The position numbers and the translations under genes are program-made. From Neisseria arctica (GTDB lineage Bacteria > Pseudomonadota > Gammaproteobacteria > Burkholderiales > Neisseriaceae), in contig NZ_CP091510.1 of the NCBI RefSeq assembly GCF_022870905.1, forward strand, positions 1,178,001-1,242,000: 64,000 nt of DNA, read 5' to 3'. The notes under the pieces were generated by a model. It searched no databases and was not told the DNA's origin. It worked only from the letters and a program-made list of their open reading frames with translations. Below are positions 41,037 to 47,863 of this stretch, in pieces (positions within the stretch are counted from its first letter, which is position 1; every line of letters starts with the position of its first letter).

Positions 41037-42289
41037 TTCTCCTTAAGCTTTTCCGCAATTTTTCTGGCCAATAGTACAGGAACCGCATTACCTATTTGCC
41101 GAAAGGCTGCAGCACGGCTTGGTTTTTCGGTGGCTCCTTCGAAAAAATAATCATCTGGAAAAGTTTGTAGTCTGGCTGCTTCTCTTGGGGTAATTGATCG
41201 GTTTTGTTTTATATCCGGATGAATATAGTAATGGCCATCCTTTGATAAATGTGCTAGCACAGTATGTGCAGCCGGCAAATCAGCGGCAACAACTTTAAAC
41301 CGGTCAACAAATGCAGTCCGGTTAGTATGGGTTTTTAAGTATTCAGGAAGTTCATCATACTCTAGGCGTTTTTTCTCTTTTATCCAAAGCTCGACAGCTT
41401 TTCTGTAGATTTCCCGATCCCGCTCATTGTTAAAGCGAGCAATATGCCAAGTTACAGGAAAGCGATTATTTTTGATGCCTGAATCATAAAGCCATTTTCC
41501 TTCGTAATTTTTTATATTGCACATTCGAATGTTTCCTTCTCCAGCTTGTAGCGGGGGAAGATCATCAAATATTTCGCTGACAGACACTCCCGGATTCCAG
41601 ATATCCGGTTCAGGATAAAAATCTGATTTTGCATTTCTACAGCCAACTAGAATGATACGTTTTCTGGCCTGCAAGACCCCATAATCGCTTGCGTTCAGTA
41701 TGCGATACTCGGTTGTATATCCTGCTTCTTTGAACAACCTGCACATTTCATCAAAATATAGTTGACCGTTTTGGTCTTTTGCAGACAGCAGGCCAATTAC
41801 ATTTTCAAAGATAAAAAATTTGGGTTTATAGCGTTTCAGGAATTCAACGTAGAAGATATAAAGATAGTTTCGTTTATCTCCAACCATCTTATTAGCGTCA
41901 CATGCTCTACCAACTAAGGAGTAAGCTTGGCATGGTGGTCCTCCAACAATCAAATCAAGAGTTTTATCTTTCAGTAAACCATCAATGGCAAGAAAAATAT
42001 CCTTTAAAGATTCCTCGGATATTTCTCTGTTAATCACCGAACTCATGATTTCTTCAGGAACAGAGGCATAAAGTTTATCTCTGCTTATTTTTCCTGTCAG
42101 ATAATCTTCATAGATATTTTCTTGCTGATTGGATATTAGCCAATGATATGCTGAACGAGTACGAAGAGTAAAACAAGCAGCTTTATCAGATTCTATATGA
42201 GCAATAGGTTCAAACCCAGCTTGGATAAAACCTTCTGATAAGCCTCCGGCACCCGAAAACAAATCAAGAAAACATAGCTTTTTTAACAT
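41027..42289 (-). CDS. C5-cytosine DNA methyltransferase (module 1)
   Basis: 420 aa. Motif I FLDLFSGAGGLSEG, motif IV GGPPCQAYSL with catalytic Cys120, motif VI FENVIGL, motif VIII QARKRIILVG, motif IX REAARLQTFPDDYF and motif X QIGNAVPVLLA are all intact. It transfers a methyl group to cytosine C5 at an unknown site. AAGGTGG precedes the ATG. No restriction endonuclease gene is adjacent; the partners are the GHKL kinase and response regulator. Confidence 0.92.
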   Translation of the reverse strand: MLKKLCFLDLFSGAGGLSEGFIQAGFEPIAHIESDKAACFTLRTRSAYHWLISNQQENIYEDYLTGKISRDKLYASVPEEIMSSVINREISEESLKDIFLAIDGLLKDKTLDLIVGGPPCQAYSLVGRACDANKMVGDKRNYLYIFYVEFLKRYKPKFFIFENVIGLLSAKDQNGQLYFDEMCRLFKEAGYTTEYRILNASDYGVLQARKRIILVGCRNAKSDFYPEPDIWNPGVSVSEIFDDLPPLQAGEGNIRMCNIKNYEGKWLYDSGIKNNRFPVTWHIARFNNERDREIYRKAVELWIKEKKRLEYDELPEYLKTHTNRTAFVDRFKVVAADLPAAHTVLAHLSKDGHYYIHPDIKQNRSITPREAARLQTFPDDYFFEGATEKPSRAAAFRQIGNAVPVLLARKIAEKLKEKWI

Positions 42290-42908
42290 AAAACCACCTT
42301 ATCTATTACTTCTCGCATAACATAATCCGTTTTGCCTTTAACTTTTAAATAGGTAATAACTATTTTGAAACACAAAATTAGATAGGCAGTCCAATCTTAG
42401 GATAAGTAATCTAAACTGTATTTGTATAATTAACCTGCTTTATTGACCACATATTGAGCCGATTATTGAATTGGAAGATTATAGCAAATTAATAATTTTT
42501 CGAAAAAGTTCAAATAATCTGCGGTCTGTAACGGATTCGGGCATGGTTTGTGCTAGATGATGCCTTGATGTAGCCAGCCACCAGTCTGTAACGCTAAAGC
42601 GATGTACTACGAAATACCCGCTTTAAGCTGTTTGAACCTTTAGCCTTCCCGCATAGCTGTCATTGAACAGCATACATCCACAACATCTAGAAGACTTTCA
42701 CTATATTTTCTATGTATCCGTTTACGATCAGTTTAAGCCTACTTGCCCGCTGTAGTCACAATCACTTAAGTTGCAGCAAAGAGATCTAAGTCTTTACGCC
42801 CCGAGAAACCAGTTTAGGTAGAATCATGCGGTAATCGCCGGTAAGCGGTGTATTATTGATTTCCATTTTACCATCACTGAACAGGGTTATCTGCATGGTT
42901 TTGAACAG
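42290..42908. other. upstream region of methyltransferase module 1
   Basis: About 620 bp. On the minus strand an extended -10 (TGCTATAAT, near 42479-42487) with a poor -35 overlaps a TTTTTCGAAAAA palindrome, a possible regulated promoter. A 36-codon minus-strand frame (42786-42896, MQITLFSDGKMEINN...) looks like a gene fragment. The rest shows nothing I can assign. Confidence 0.4.
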
Positions 42909-43089
42909 CTCAACAGTTCTCAGAATTTGTGACAACTATAAAATATTGACCGCAAAGACGTAACGATTTCATTATTATTTTGGCCTGTGTATGCAACAAC
43001 TTTCACGATTTGCTCCGGATAGAATATACTAAAAACTGCTTGAATACAGCTAACTATATTAAAGCTTGAAATAATTTTCAGATGACGTC
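42909..43089 (-). repeat. 181-bp repeat copy B: truncated 5' fragment of a CoiA-like gene
   Basis: Direct repeat of copy A with about ten differences; same length and end points. Marks the right border of the methyltransferase/GHKL/response-regulator module. Confidence 0.85.
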
Positions 43090-43235
43090 GTGCTTATGTG
43101 TTACTCAATCAATACTTGACCAACCAATATCCAATTGAATTGGCTTATTATTGGGTTCAGGGAAGCAAACTTAATCTGTACCAAATCGTCATAGGTATTC
43201 TCAAACCAGTTAAGAATAAGAACAGGAGTCACAAC

Positions 43236-43562
43236 ATGAAACGATTGCACATAGCGTTAGCTGTGAAGGAATTGGAACCCGCTATTGAGGAATATACAAA
43301 ACGCCTGGGAGCAAAACCGGTATCGGTAGCCGATAATGCTTACGCCTTATGGCGAACCGATCAAGTTAATCTGTCAATCAGCGTGAGACCAGAAGAAGCC
43401 GGGCAGCTGCGCCACTTAGGCTTTGAAGATTCGGAAGCTTCAGAAATGTCTGCTGATTATGATGCCCAAGGAATTATGTGGGAGCGTTTTACAGCTGAAC
43501 AACAACGTGAAGAGATTTTTCGGTACTACCCTACTGCAGACTATCCGATAGAGAATCTTTAG
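43236..43562 (+). CDS. VOC (glyoxalase/dioxygenase) family protein
   Basis: 108 aa. MKRLHIALAVKELEPAIEEY then YTKRLGAKPVSVADNAYAL is the first beta-alpha-beta unit of the vicinal-oxygen-chelate fold; a single unit of this length would work as a dimer. Substrate unknown. AGGAG lies 9 bases before the ATG. A 13-codon stump of the same gene sits at 34155. Confidence 0.68.
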   Translation: MKRLHIALAVKELEPAIEEYTKRLGAKPVSVADNAYALWRTDQVNLSISVRPEEAGQLRHLGFEDSEASEMSADYDAQGIMWERFTAEQQREEIFRYYPTADYPIENL

Positions 43563-43698
43563 TCTTTCACTGCATTGGGTTTGAGTATGGGCAATTCAAA
43601 ATCTGTACATAGTAATAAGCAATAAAGTACGAGCCGAGCCGGCTAAAACAATTCAGTAAAACAGTTTTTAAGTACAATATATAACTTAGGAGAAAAAC

Positions 43699-44409
43699 AT
43701 GAAAAAAACCTGCCAAGCTATTGCGCTGACCTCTGTTATAGCCCTCTCCGGCTGTGCCGATTTGGCTCTGCAGGCGGCCATCAATGCCATTGCCACTACA
43801 ACAAGCATGAATATGAAATATGGCAATTACCCTCAAGTCGGCAAAGCGCAACGTATTTCTGATCGTGATTTCCGCGAGCTGAAAAACAGCCCGAATCCCG
43901 AATTGGCTGCCATTGCGGCCAAAGGCGACGTACTGCGGATTATCTCGGAAAGCCGGGAGTTCAAACCGTTTACATTAGAAGATTTCAAATCGCATCGTAT
44001 TGAAAAAAGGGCGTTTTCCATTTATCCTAACGGTACGGCACTTGACTACTACATCTATGCCACTTTGGATATGAAGAAAGATGCCGAGCTGGTAGAAATC
44101 GGCCGGGAAGCAGCGGCCAAAGGCGGGATCGTTTTGGTACGCGGCCTTAAAAACGATTCCGTTGATGAGACCATGACGGCCGCTAAACTGATTACGGATA
44201 CCGGTGCTGTATTGCTGATGGCTCCCGGCATTATGGAAGAATTAAAAGCGAAATTTTCGCCGACATTTGCAGAAGTGACCGTATTGCCGGACGGAAAATA
44301 CGGATGTCTCCCGGTTAAACCGGGTACTAAGTGTAATGTTTACAGCGGCAACACCGGCTTTATGCGCCCGGTATTCGGCAGCAAAGAGGCTACCCCGGCG
44401 ACAAAATAG
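43699..44409 (+). CDS. lipoprotein of unknown function
   Basis: 236 aa with a lipoprotein signal peptide, MKKTCQAIALTSVIALSGC, Cys19 being the lipidation site (lipobox ALSGC). The mature part has no recognised domain; LVEIGREAAAKGGIVLV and the end KPGTKCNVYSGNTGF stand out. TAGGAG lies 8 bases before the ATG. Before the insertion of the 44.5-46.8 kb module it was followed directly by the small membrane-protein gene now at 46818. Confidence 0.68.
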   Translation: MKKTCQAIALTSVIALSGCADLALQAAINAIATTTSMNMKYGNYPQVGKAQRISDRDFRELKNSPNPELAAIAAKGDVLRIISESREFKPFTLEDFKSHRIEKRAFSIYPNGTALDYYIYATLDMKKDAELVEIGREAAAKGGIVLVRGLKNDSVDETMTAAKLITDTGAVLLMAPGIMEELKAKFSPTFAEVTVLPDGKYGCLPVKPGTKCNVYSGNTGFMRPVFGSKEATPATK

Positions 44410-44421
44410 CCATGGCCGCAG

Positions 44422-44464
44422 AAAGGACGTGAAATGAAAAAAATAACAAAATTCGCGATCTTGA
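44422..44464 (+). repeat. 43-bp direct repeat, left copy
   Basis: AAAGGACGTGAAATG through GCGATCTTGA, identical to 46806-46848. It contains the ribosome binding site and first ten codons of the 46818 gene; here the frame ends after MKKITKFAILI. Confidence 0.92.
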
Positions 44465-44630
44465 TCTAGGACAGTCCCATAAATTATGATATTGGAGTAC
44501 CAATTAGATATTTTTTGTGATAAATTTCTCTTGGTTATCGAACAAGGTTACAAAAATGGAGAATTCATGCATACAATCTGTAACTTTATGTGCAGAAGAA
44601 TGCCTTTTAAGGTAGAATTTTAGTCTAAAT

Positions 44631-44636
44631 TATAAT
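44631..44636 (+). promoter_or_regulatory. -10 element of the three-gene module
   Basis: TATAAT 56 bases before the first gene; the -35 is not clear (TTTTAA about 20 bases upstream). Confidence 0.45.
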
Positions 44637-44691
44637 GAATCCATATAAAGATTTTAATACTTATCAAACATACCGACTTTAGGATTATTTC

Positions 44692-45444
44692 ATGACTTTA
44701 TCTACTAGACTTAAAGCAGAACCATTAATTGATGCCATTTTTGAATGTCGCCTTACCACAAAAACAAATATTCTTTTATCTGGAGTTTTCCCGGGAATTT
44801 TGTTTTCAAGTTTAAAAGATGAAGAAAAACTTTTAGAAAGATTGCCCTCATATGATATACCAGAGTTTATTAAACAAAATGAAATTAATGTAAAATATCT
44901 ACCACTGATTAAAATTAAACTATCTGATTACAATATACTGATTGGCGACAACAGCGTTTCTATATCTTGTATTCCACCATATAAAGGATGGGAAAATTTT
45001 AAAAGCAAAATTGAATCAATATTATCAATACTTATTGATAATAGTTTAATTGATACCATTGAAAGAATTTCACTTAAATATGTTAATTTGATAGAGACTG
45101 AAAACCTTACTAATCATGTAGATTTAGTTAATATTTCCTTGTCTATTGGAGATGAAAAATTAACCAATCAGCCATATCAAATTAGAATGGATAGCAAAAA
45201 AAATGGGGTAATAAATATACTCCAGATTATATCTAATGCGATACATAAAGATAAAAATAATGTAAAAAAAGGGCTTGTTATTGACATTGACTCCATTAAA
45301 ATTATTGAAAATCAATCAATTGATTCATTAAAGAGTAATTTGAAAAATGATTTGGATGAAATTCATAATATAAATAAATCTATATTTTTGAATTGCCTTA
45401 AGAATGAAACAATTAAAGGTTACTTGGGAGCTGAATATGAGTAA
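44692..45444 (+). CDS. TIGR04255-type protein (module gene 1)
   Basis: 250 aa. LKAEPLIDAIFECRL at the N-terminus, the central IERISLKYVNLIE and the beta-rich middle are the signature I associate with the TIGR04255 family, which occurs sporadically in bacteria and whose function is unknown. AGGAT lies 8 bases before the ATG. The stop overlaps the next start by 8 bases, so the module is translationally coupled. Confidence 0.72.
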   Translation: MTLSTRLKAEPLIDAIFECRLTTKTNILLSGVFPGILFSSLKDEEKLLERLPSYDIPEFIKQNEINVKYLPLIKIKLSDYNILIGDNSVSISCIPPYKGWENFKSKIESILSILIDNSLIDTIERISLKYVNLIETENLTNHVDLVNISLSIGDEKLTNQPYQIRMDSKKNGVINILQIISNAIHKDKNNVKKGLVIDIDSIKIIENQSIDSLKSNLKNDLDEIHNINKSIFLNCLKNETIKGYLGAEYE

Positions 45445-45793
45445 GCATGACTCCAGTATATCCAAGATAAATAGTACATTATCCATAATTCCCCTTGCAT
45501 TTCTTACATATTGCCCGGGCGAAATACAAAATTCTAACTATATAAAAGAAGTATCTAATAACTACGGCTACAGCTACAATAGACATTGTATCATGCCTAA
45601 TTCATATTCACCTGAGATAACGAACGAAACAATTTCAATTGGAACTACATATACAAATTTAGGCTATGATGAAAGTAACCTATTAAAAATCATGAATGTA
45701 TTTTTAGTTGATTTACTTTCTAAGCAAGAATCTCTTGAGGATGAGTTCGCTAAAGTATTATTTAATAATATTGATGAGTTATACCAAGGTTAA
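45437..45793 (+). CDS. unknown protein (module gene 2)
   Basis: 118 aa, no recognised family. One hydrophobic stretch (LSIIPLAFLTYCPGEI), then a polar region and a C-terminal helix. GGAGCTGA precedes the ATG at 45437, inside the end of gene 1. It may be an antitoxin-size partner or a linker protein; nothing in the sequence settles this. Confidence 0.5.
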   Translation: MSKHDSSISKINSTLSIIPLAFLTYCPGEIQNSNYIKEVSNNYGYSYNRHCIMPNSYSPEITNETISIGTTYTNLGYDESNLLKIMNVFLVDLLSKQESLEDEFAKVLFNNIDELYQG

Positions 45794-45813
45794 TACCACA
45801 GTTAATTTATATC

Positions 45814-46437
45814 ATGGAAAAAAATATTTTAAATGATATTAAGTGCTATATGCCTCCTTATTTATTACAAGATAAAGATGCTACAGCAGGATTTATTAAA
45901 AATCTAGAGAATTTTCCTGATAATACTAATTATTATACATCGTATCACTATGATGATGAATTGCAGGGTGATGGTTGGTCAGGATTAGATATTGTTAATA
46001 TAGAAACTTTAAAAACAACTTCTATAAAAGGAATAATATTAAGCAATAGCTGTGACATTTCACCGGAAAATAAAAGAGATATTCCTACAAATATTATTTT
46101 TGCCCCTATTATAAAATTAGATATGTATAAAGATAAATTAATACAGTCAGGTATTTCTAAAAGTAGAATAGATTCTAAGATTGATGCAATCAAAAAACAG
46201 CGAGTAACATCCCTATTTTATCTTCCTAAACTAGAAGAAGAATTCCCTGAATCAATAGTTGTTCTTGATGATGTACGATCTTTACCGATAAATTATTTTC
46301 AAAATAAAAAATTAGAGCAACAAACTAATAAAATATTTACATTAAGTCAGTTTGGATTTTATTTATTCCTGATTAAGATCTCTATTCATTTCTGTCGTTC
46401 TCATGAGAAAATTTTAAGAGATAATCCTTCTTTATAG
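45814..46437 (+). CDS. unknown protein (module gene 3)
   Basis: 207 aa. IILSNSCDISPENKRDIPTN followed by APIIKLDMYKD resembles the NPACDLA-containing region of the response-regulator output domain at 37766 ('NxxCDxx' after a hydrophobic strand), a small but striking similarity. C-terminal helix with FCRSHEKILRDN. No named family. Third gene of the module, 20 bp after gene 2. Confidence 0.5.
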   Translation: MEKNILNDIKCYMPPYLLQDKDATAGFIKNLENFPDNTNYYTSYHYDDELQGDGWSGLDIVNIETLKTTSIKGIILSNSCDISPENKRDIPTNIIFAPIIKLDMYKDKLIQSGISKSRIDSKIDAIKKQRVTSLFYLPKLEEEFPESIVVLDDVRSLPINYFQNKKLEQQTNKIFTLSQFGFYLFLIKISIHFCRSHEKILRDNPSL

Positions 46438-46718
46438 TAAAAATCTTCTCTACACCTTTAACCAGAAATTCAGTAAAAAATTGCTGGTCCAAATAAGTGG
46501 CAAGGGCAGTTTTGTTTATATAATTTAAAAGCCAAACTTCAAAGCCAAACTTCGGTAATTTTTTTGTTCAACAGCTGTACAATACTGCAGCAACAATCCT
46601 ACTCAAGATCATTTTTTATAAAAATTAACTTTATGTATTTACTCATTTTTTACCCTTGATAAATAAGAAAAATCAATGCTTACAAGAAATTAGAACCTTT
46701 TTTATAGACATTAAAATT

Positions 46719-46746
46719 TTGTATTACATATCGTTTTAGGTATACT
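46719..46746 (+). promoter_or_regulatory. outward promoter at the module's right end
   Basis: TTGTAT, 16-bp spacer, TATACT, about 70 bases upstream of the 46818 start. It lies inside the insertion and would restore expression of the membrane-protein gene cut off from its former operon. Confidence 0.6.
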
Positions 46747-46805
46747 AATGTAGTACACGTTTACAAGAGTAATTTCTTATCGTAATTTTAAAACTATTCT
46801 AGATA

Positions 46806-46848
46806 AAAGGACGTGAAATGAAAAAAATAACAAAATTCGCGATCTTGA
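46806..46848 (+). repeat. 43-bp direct repeat, right copy
   Basis: Identical to 44422-44464; here it belongs to the intact gene at 46818. Confidence 0.92.
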
Positions 46849-47120
46849 CAGCGTTATTTACAGTAACCGCTGCAATTAACGCTTATTGGGATATGCGTGT
46901 CGGCAGCGAACTCGGTGCGGTGCTGGTAGGTGCGCTTGTGCCTGCAGTCGTATTGACTGCGTTTGGTGCATTGATTTTGTCTGTGACAGCTGATGACTTT
47001 GTTCAGTCAGATGAACATGATGAGACTGAAGAAAATGACTTATTCAGTAGCGACCCACAACGGTATCATCCTGCATACCGCCTCCATCCTCGTAATATTC
47101 ATTACGAGCATGATGAATAA
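46818..47120 (+). CDS. small two-span membrane protein
   Basis: 100 aa with two hydrophobic segments (about 6-24 and 33-56) and an acidic/histidine-rich C-terminal tail (DEHDETEEND). No family recognised. AAAGGACGTGAA supplies the ribosome binding site from within the duplicated 43 bp. Originally downstream of the lipoprotein gene. Confidence 0.6.
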   Translation: MKKITKFAILTALFTVTAAINAYWDMRVGSELGAVLVGALVPAVVLTAFGALILSVTADDFVQSDEHDETEENDLFSSDPQRYHPAYRLHPRNIHYEHDE

Positions 47121-47147
47121 AAAAGGCTGCATAAGCAGCCTTTTTTA
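47121..47147. terminator. bidirectional terminator
   Basis: AAAAGGCTGC-ATAA-GCAGCCTTTTTT between convergent genes. Confidence 0.9.
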
Positions 47148-47162
47148 TTGCCCCAGTAAAGC

Positions 47163-47345
47163 CTATTTAGAACTTTCCTTGTAAGCCTGATTTAAAGCCT
47201 TTTGAACGGCATCAATACTGACCGCAAACGCGGATTTGGCTTCTTGGCTCTGCAAATCATTGCCGCCGCTGTACGACAAATGGATTTCAAAGCCCTCTTC
47301 CTCGTCGGAATCCCGAATTTCTATCACGATATGACTAACGGCCAT
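47163..47345 (-). CDS. small acidic protein downstream of the M23 peptidase
   Basis: 60 aa, MAVSHIVIEIRDSDEEEGFE then SAFAVSIDAVQKALNQAY. No family recognised; soluble. AAAGGAA precedes the ATG. It begins 18 bp after the peptidase gene and is the last gene of the traH-traG unit. Confidence 0.55.
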   Translation of the reverse strand: MAVSHIVIEIRDSDEEEGFEIHLSYSGGNDLQSQEAKSAFAVSIDAVQKALNQAYKESSK

Positions 47346-47363
47346 TTTTATTCCTTTCCTCGT

Positions 47364-47819
47364 TTATTTTAGTTTATGCCCCATCCAAATGGCATCTTGC
47401 TGCGGATTGACGGCCACGCCGTTGCGGCGGATGGTGACGTGCAGGTGGGCGTTACCTAACCCCGTATCGCCGGTGCGTCCTAACAACTGCCCTGCTTCAA
47501 TCCGTTGCCCGGTCTTGACGGTGAAGCCCGGCGACAGATGCCCGAACTCCCAACGCCGGCCGCTGTCGCCTTGGATATAGATAGCCTGCCCATATCCGGT
47601 AGCCTTGCCGGCTTTGATAATTCTGCCGCTCTCCGGTGCGTACAGCTTGGTGCCTACCGGAGTGGCATAATCCACACCTCTATGGTCGCGGCTGGCTCCT
47701 TTGATACCTATATCGCCTCGCGGCCCGAAGTCTGATGTCATGCGGTATGTGCCTTTTACGGCCATAACATAACTGCTCTGCCCTTTAGCGGCCGGAGCGC
47801 GCATCCGCCCTATCACCAC
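47364..47819 (-). CDS. M23-type peptidoglycan endopeptidase
   Basis: 151 aa. The lysostaphin-type zinc site is complete: HRGVDYATP (His and Asp), the GHLSPG loop and HLHVTIRRNG. It should cut peptide cross-links to let the transfer apparatus through. No signal peptide is visible from the GTG at 47819, and the frame stays open upstream into the end of traG without an ATG, so the true start may be further back or the protein may be exported by the channel itself. In the gonococcal island the corresponding position holds a different wall hydrolase. Confidence 0.75.
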   Translation of the reverse strand: MVIGRMRAPAAKGQSSYVMAVKGTYRMTSDFGPRGDIGIKGASRDHRGVDYATPVGTKLYAPESGRIIKAGKATGYGQAIYIQGDSGRRWEFGHLSPGFTVKTGQRIEAGQLLGRTGDTGLGNAHLHVTIRRNGVAVNPQQDAIWMGHKLK

Positions 47820-47863
47820 CGACCCGTTACCCGGAAACCGACCGGATAAATAAGCCGGCGGTG

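Larger units (their letters stand above)
44465..46805 (+). mobile_element. 2.3-kb AT-rich insertion carrying a three-gene module
   Basis: Bounded by the 43-bp direct repeats, with no transposase, terminal inverted repeat or integrase. Base composition is far more AT-rich than the flanking genes. It contains three collinear genes with their own TATAAT promoter region (44631-44636) and an outward promoter at its right end. Gain by homology-assisted or illegitimate recombination is the simplest explanation. Confidence 0.75.

Noticed and set aside
42786..42896. 36-codon minus-strand frame as a gene
   Set aside because: No SD and no homologue that I recognise; kept only as a possible gene fragment.
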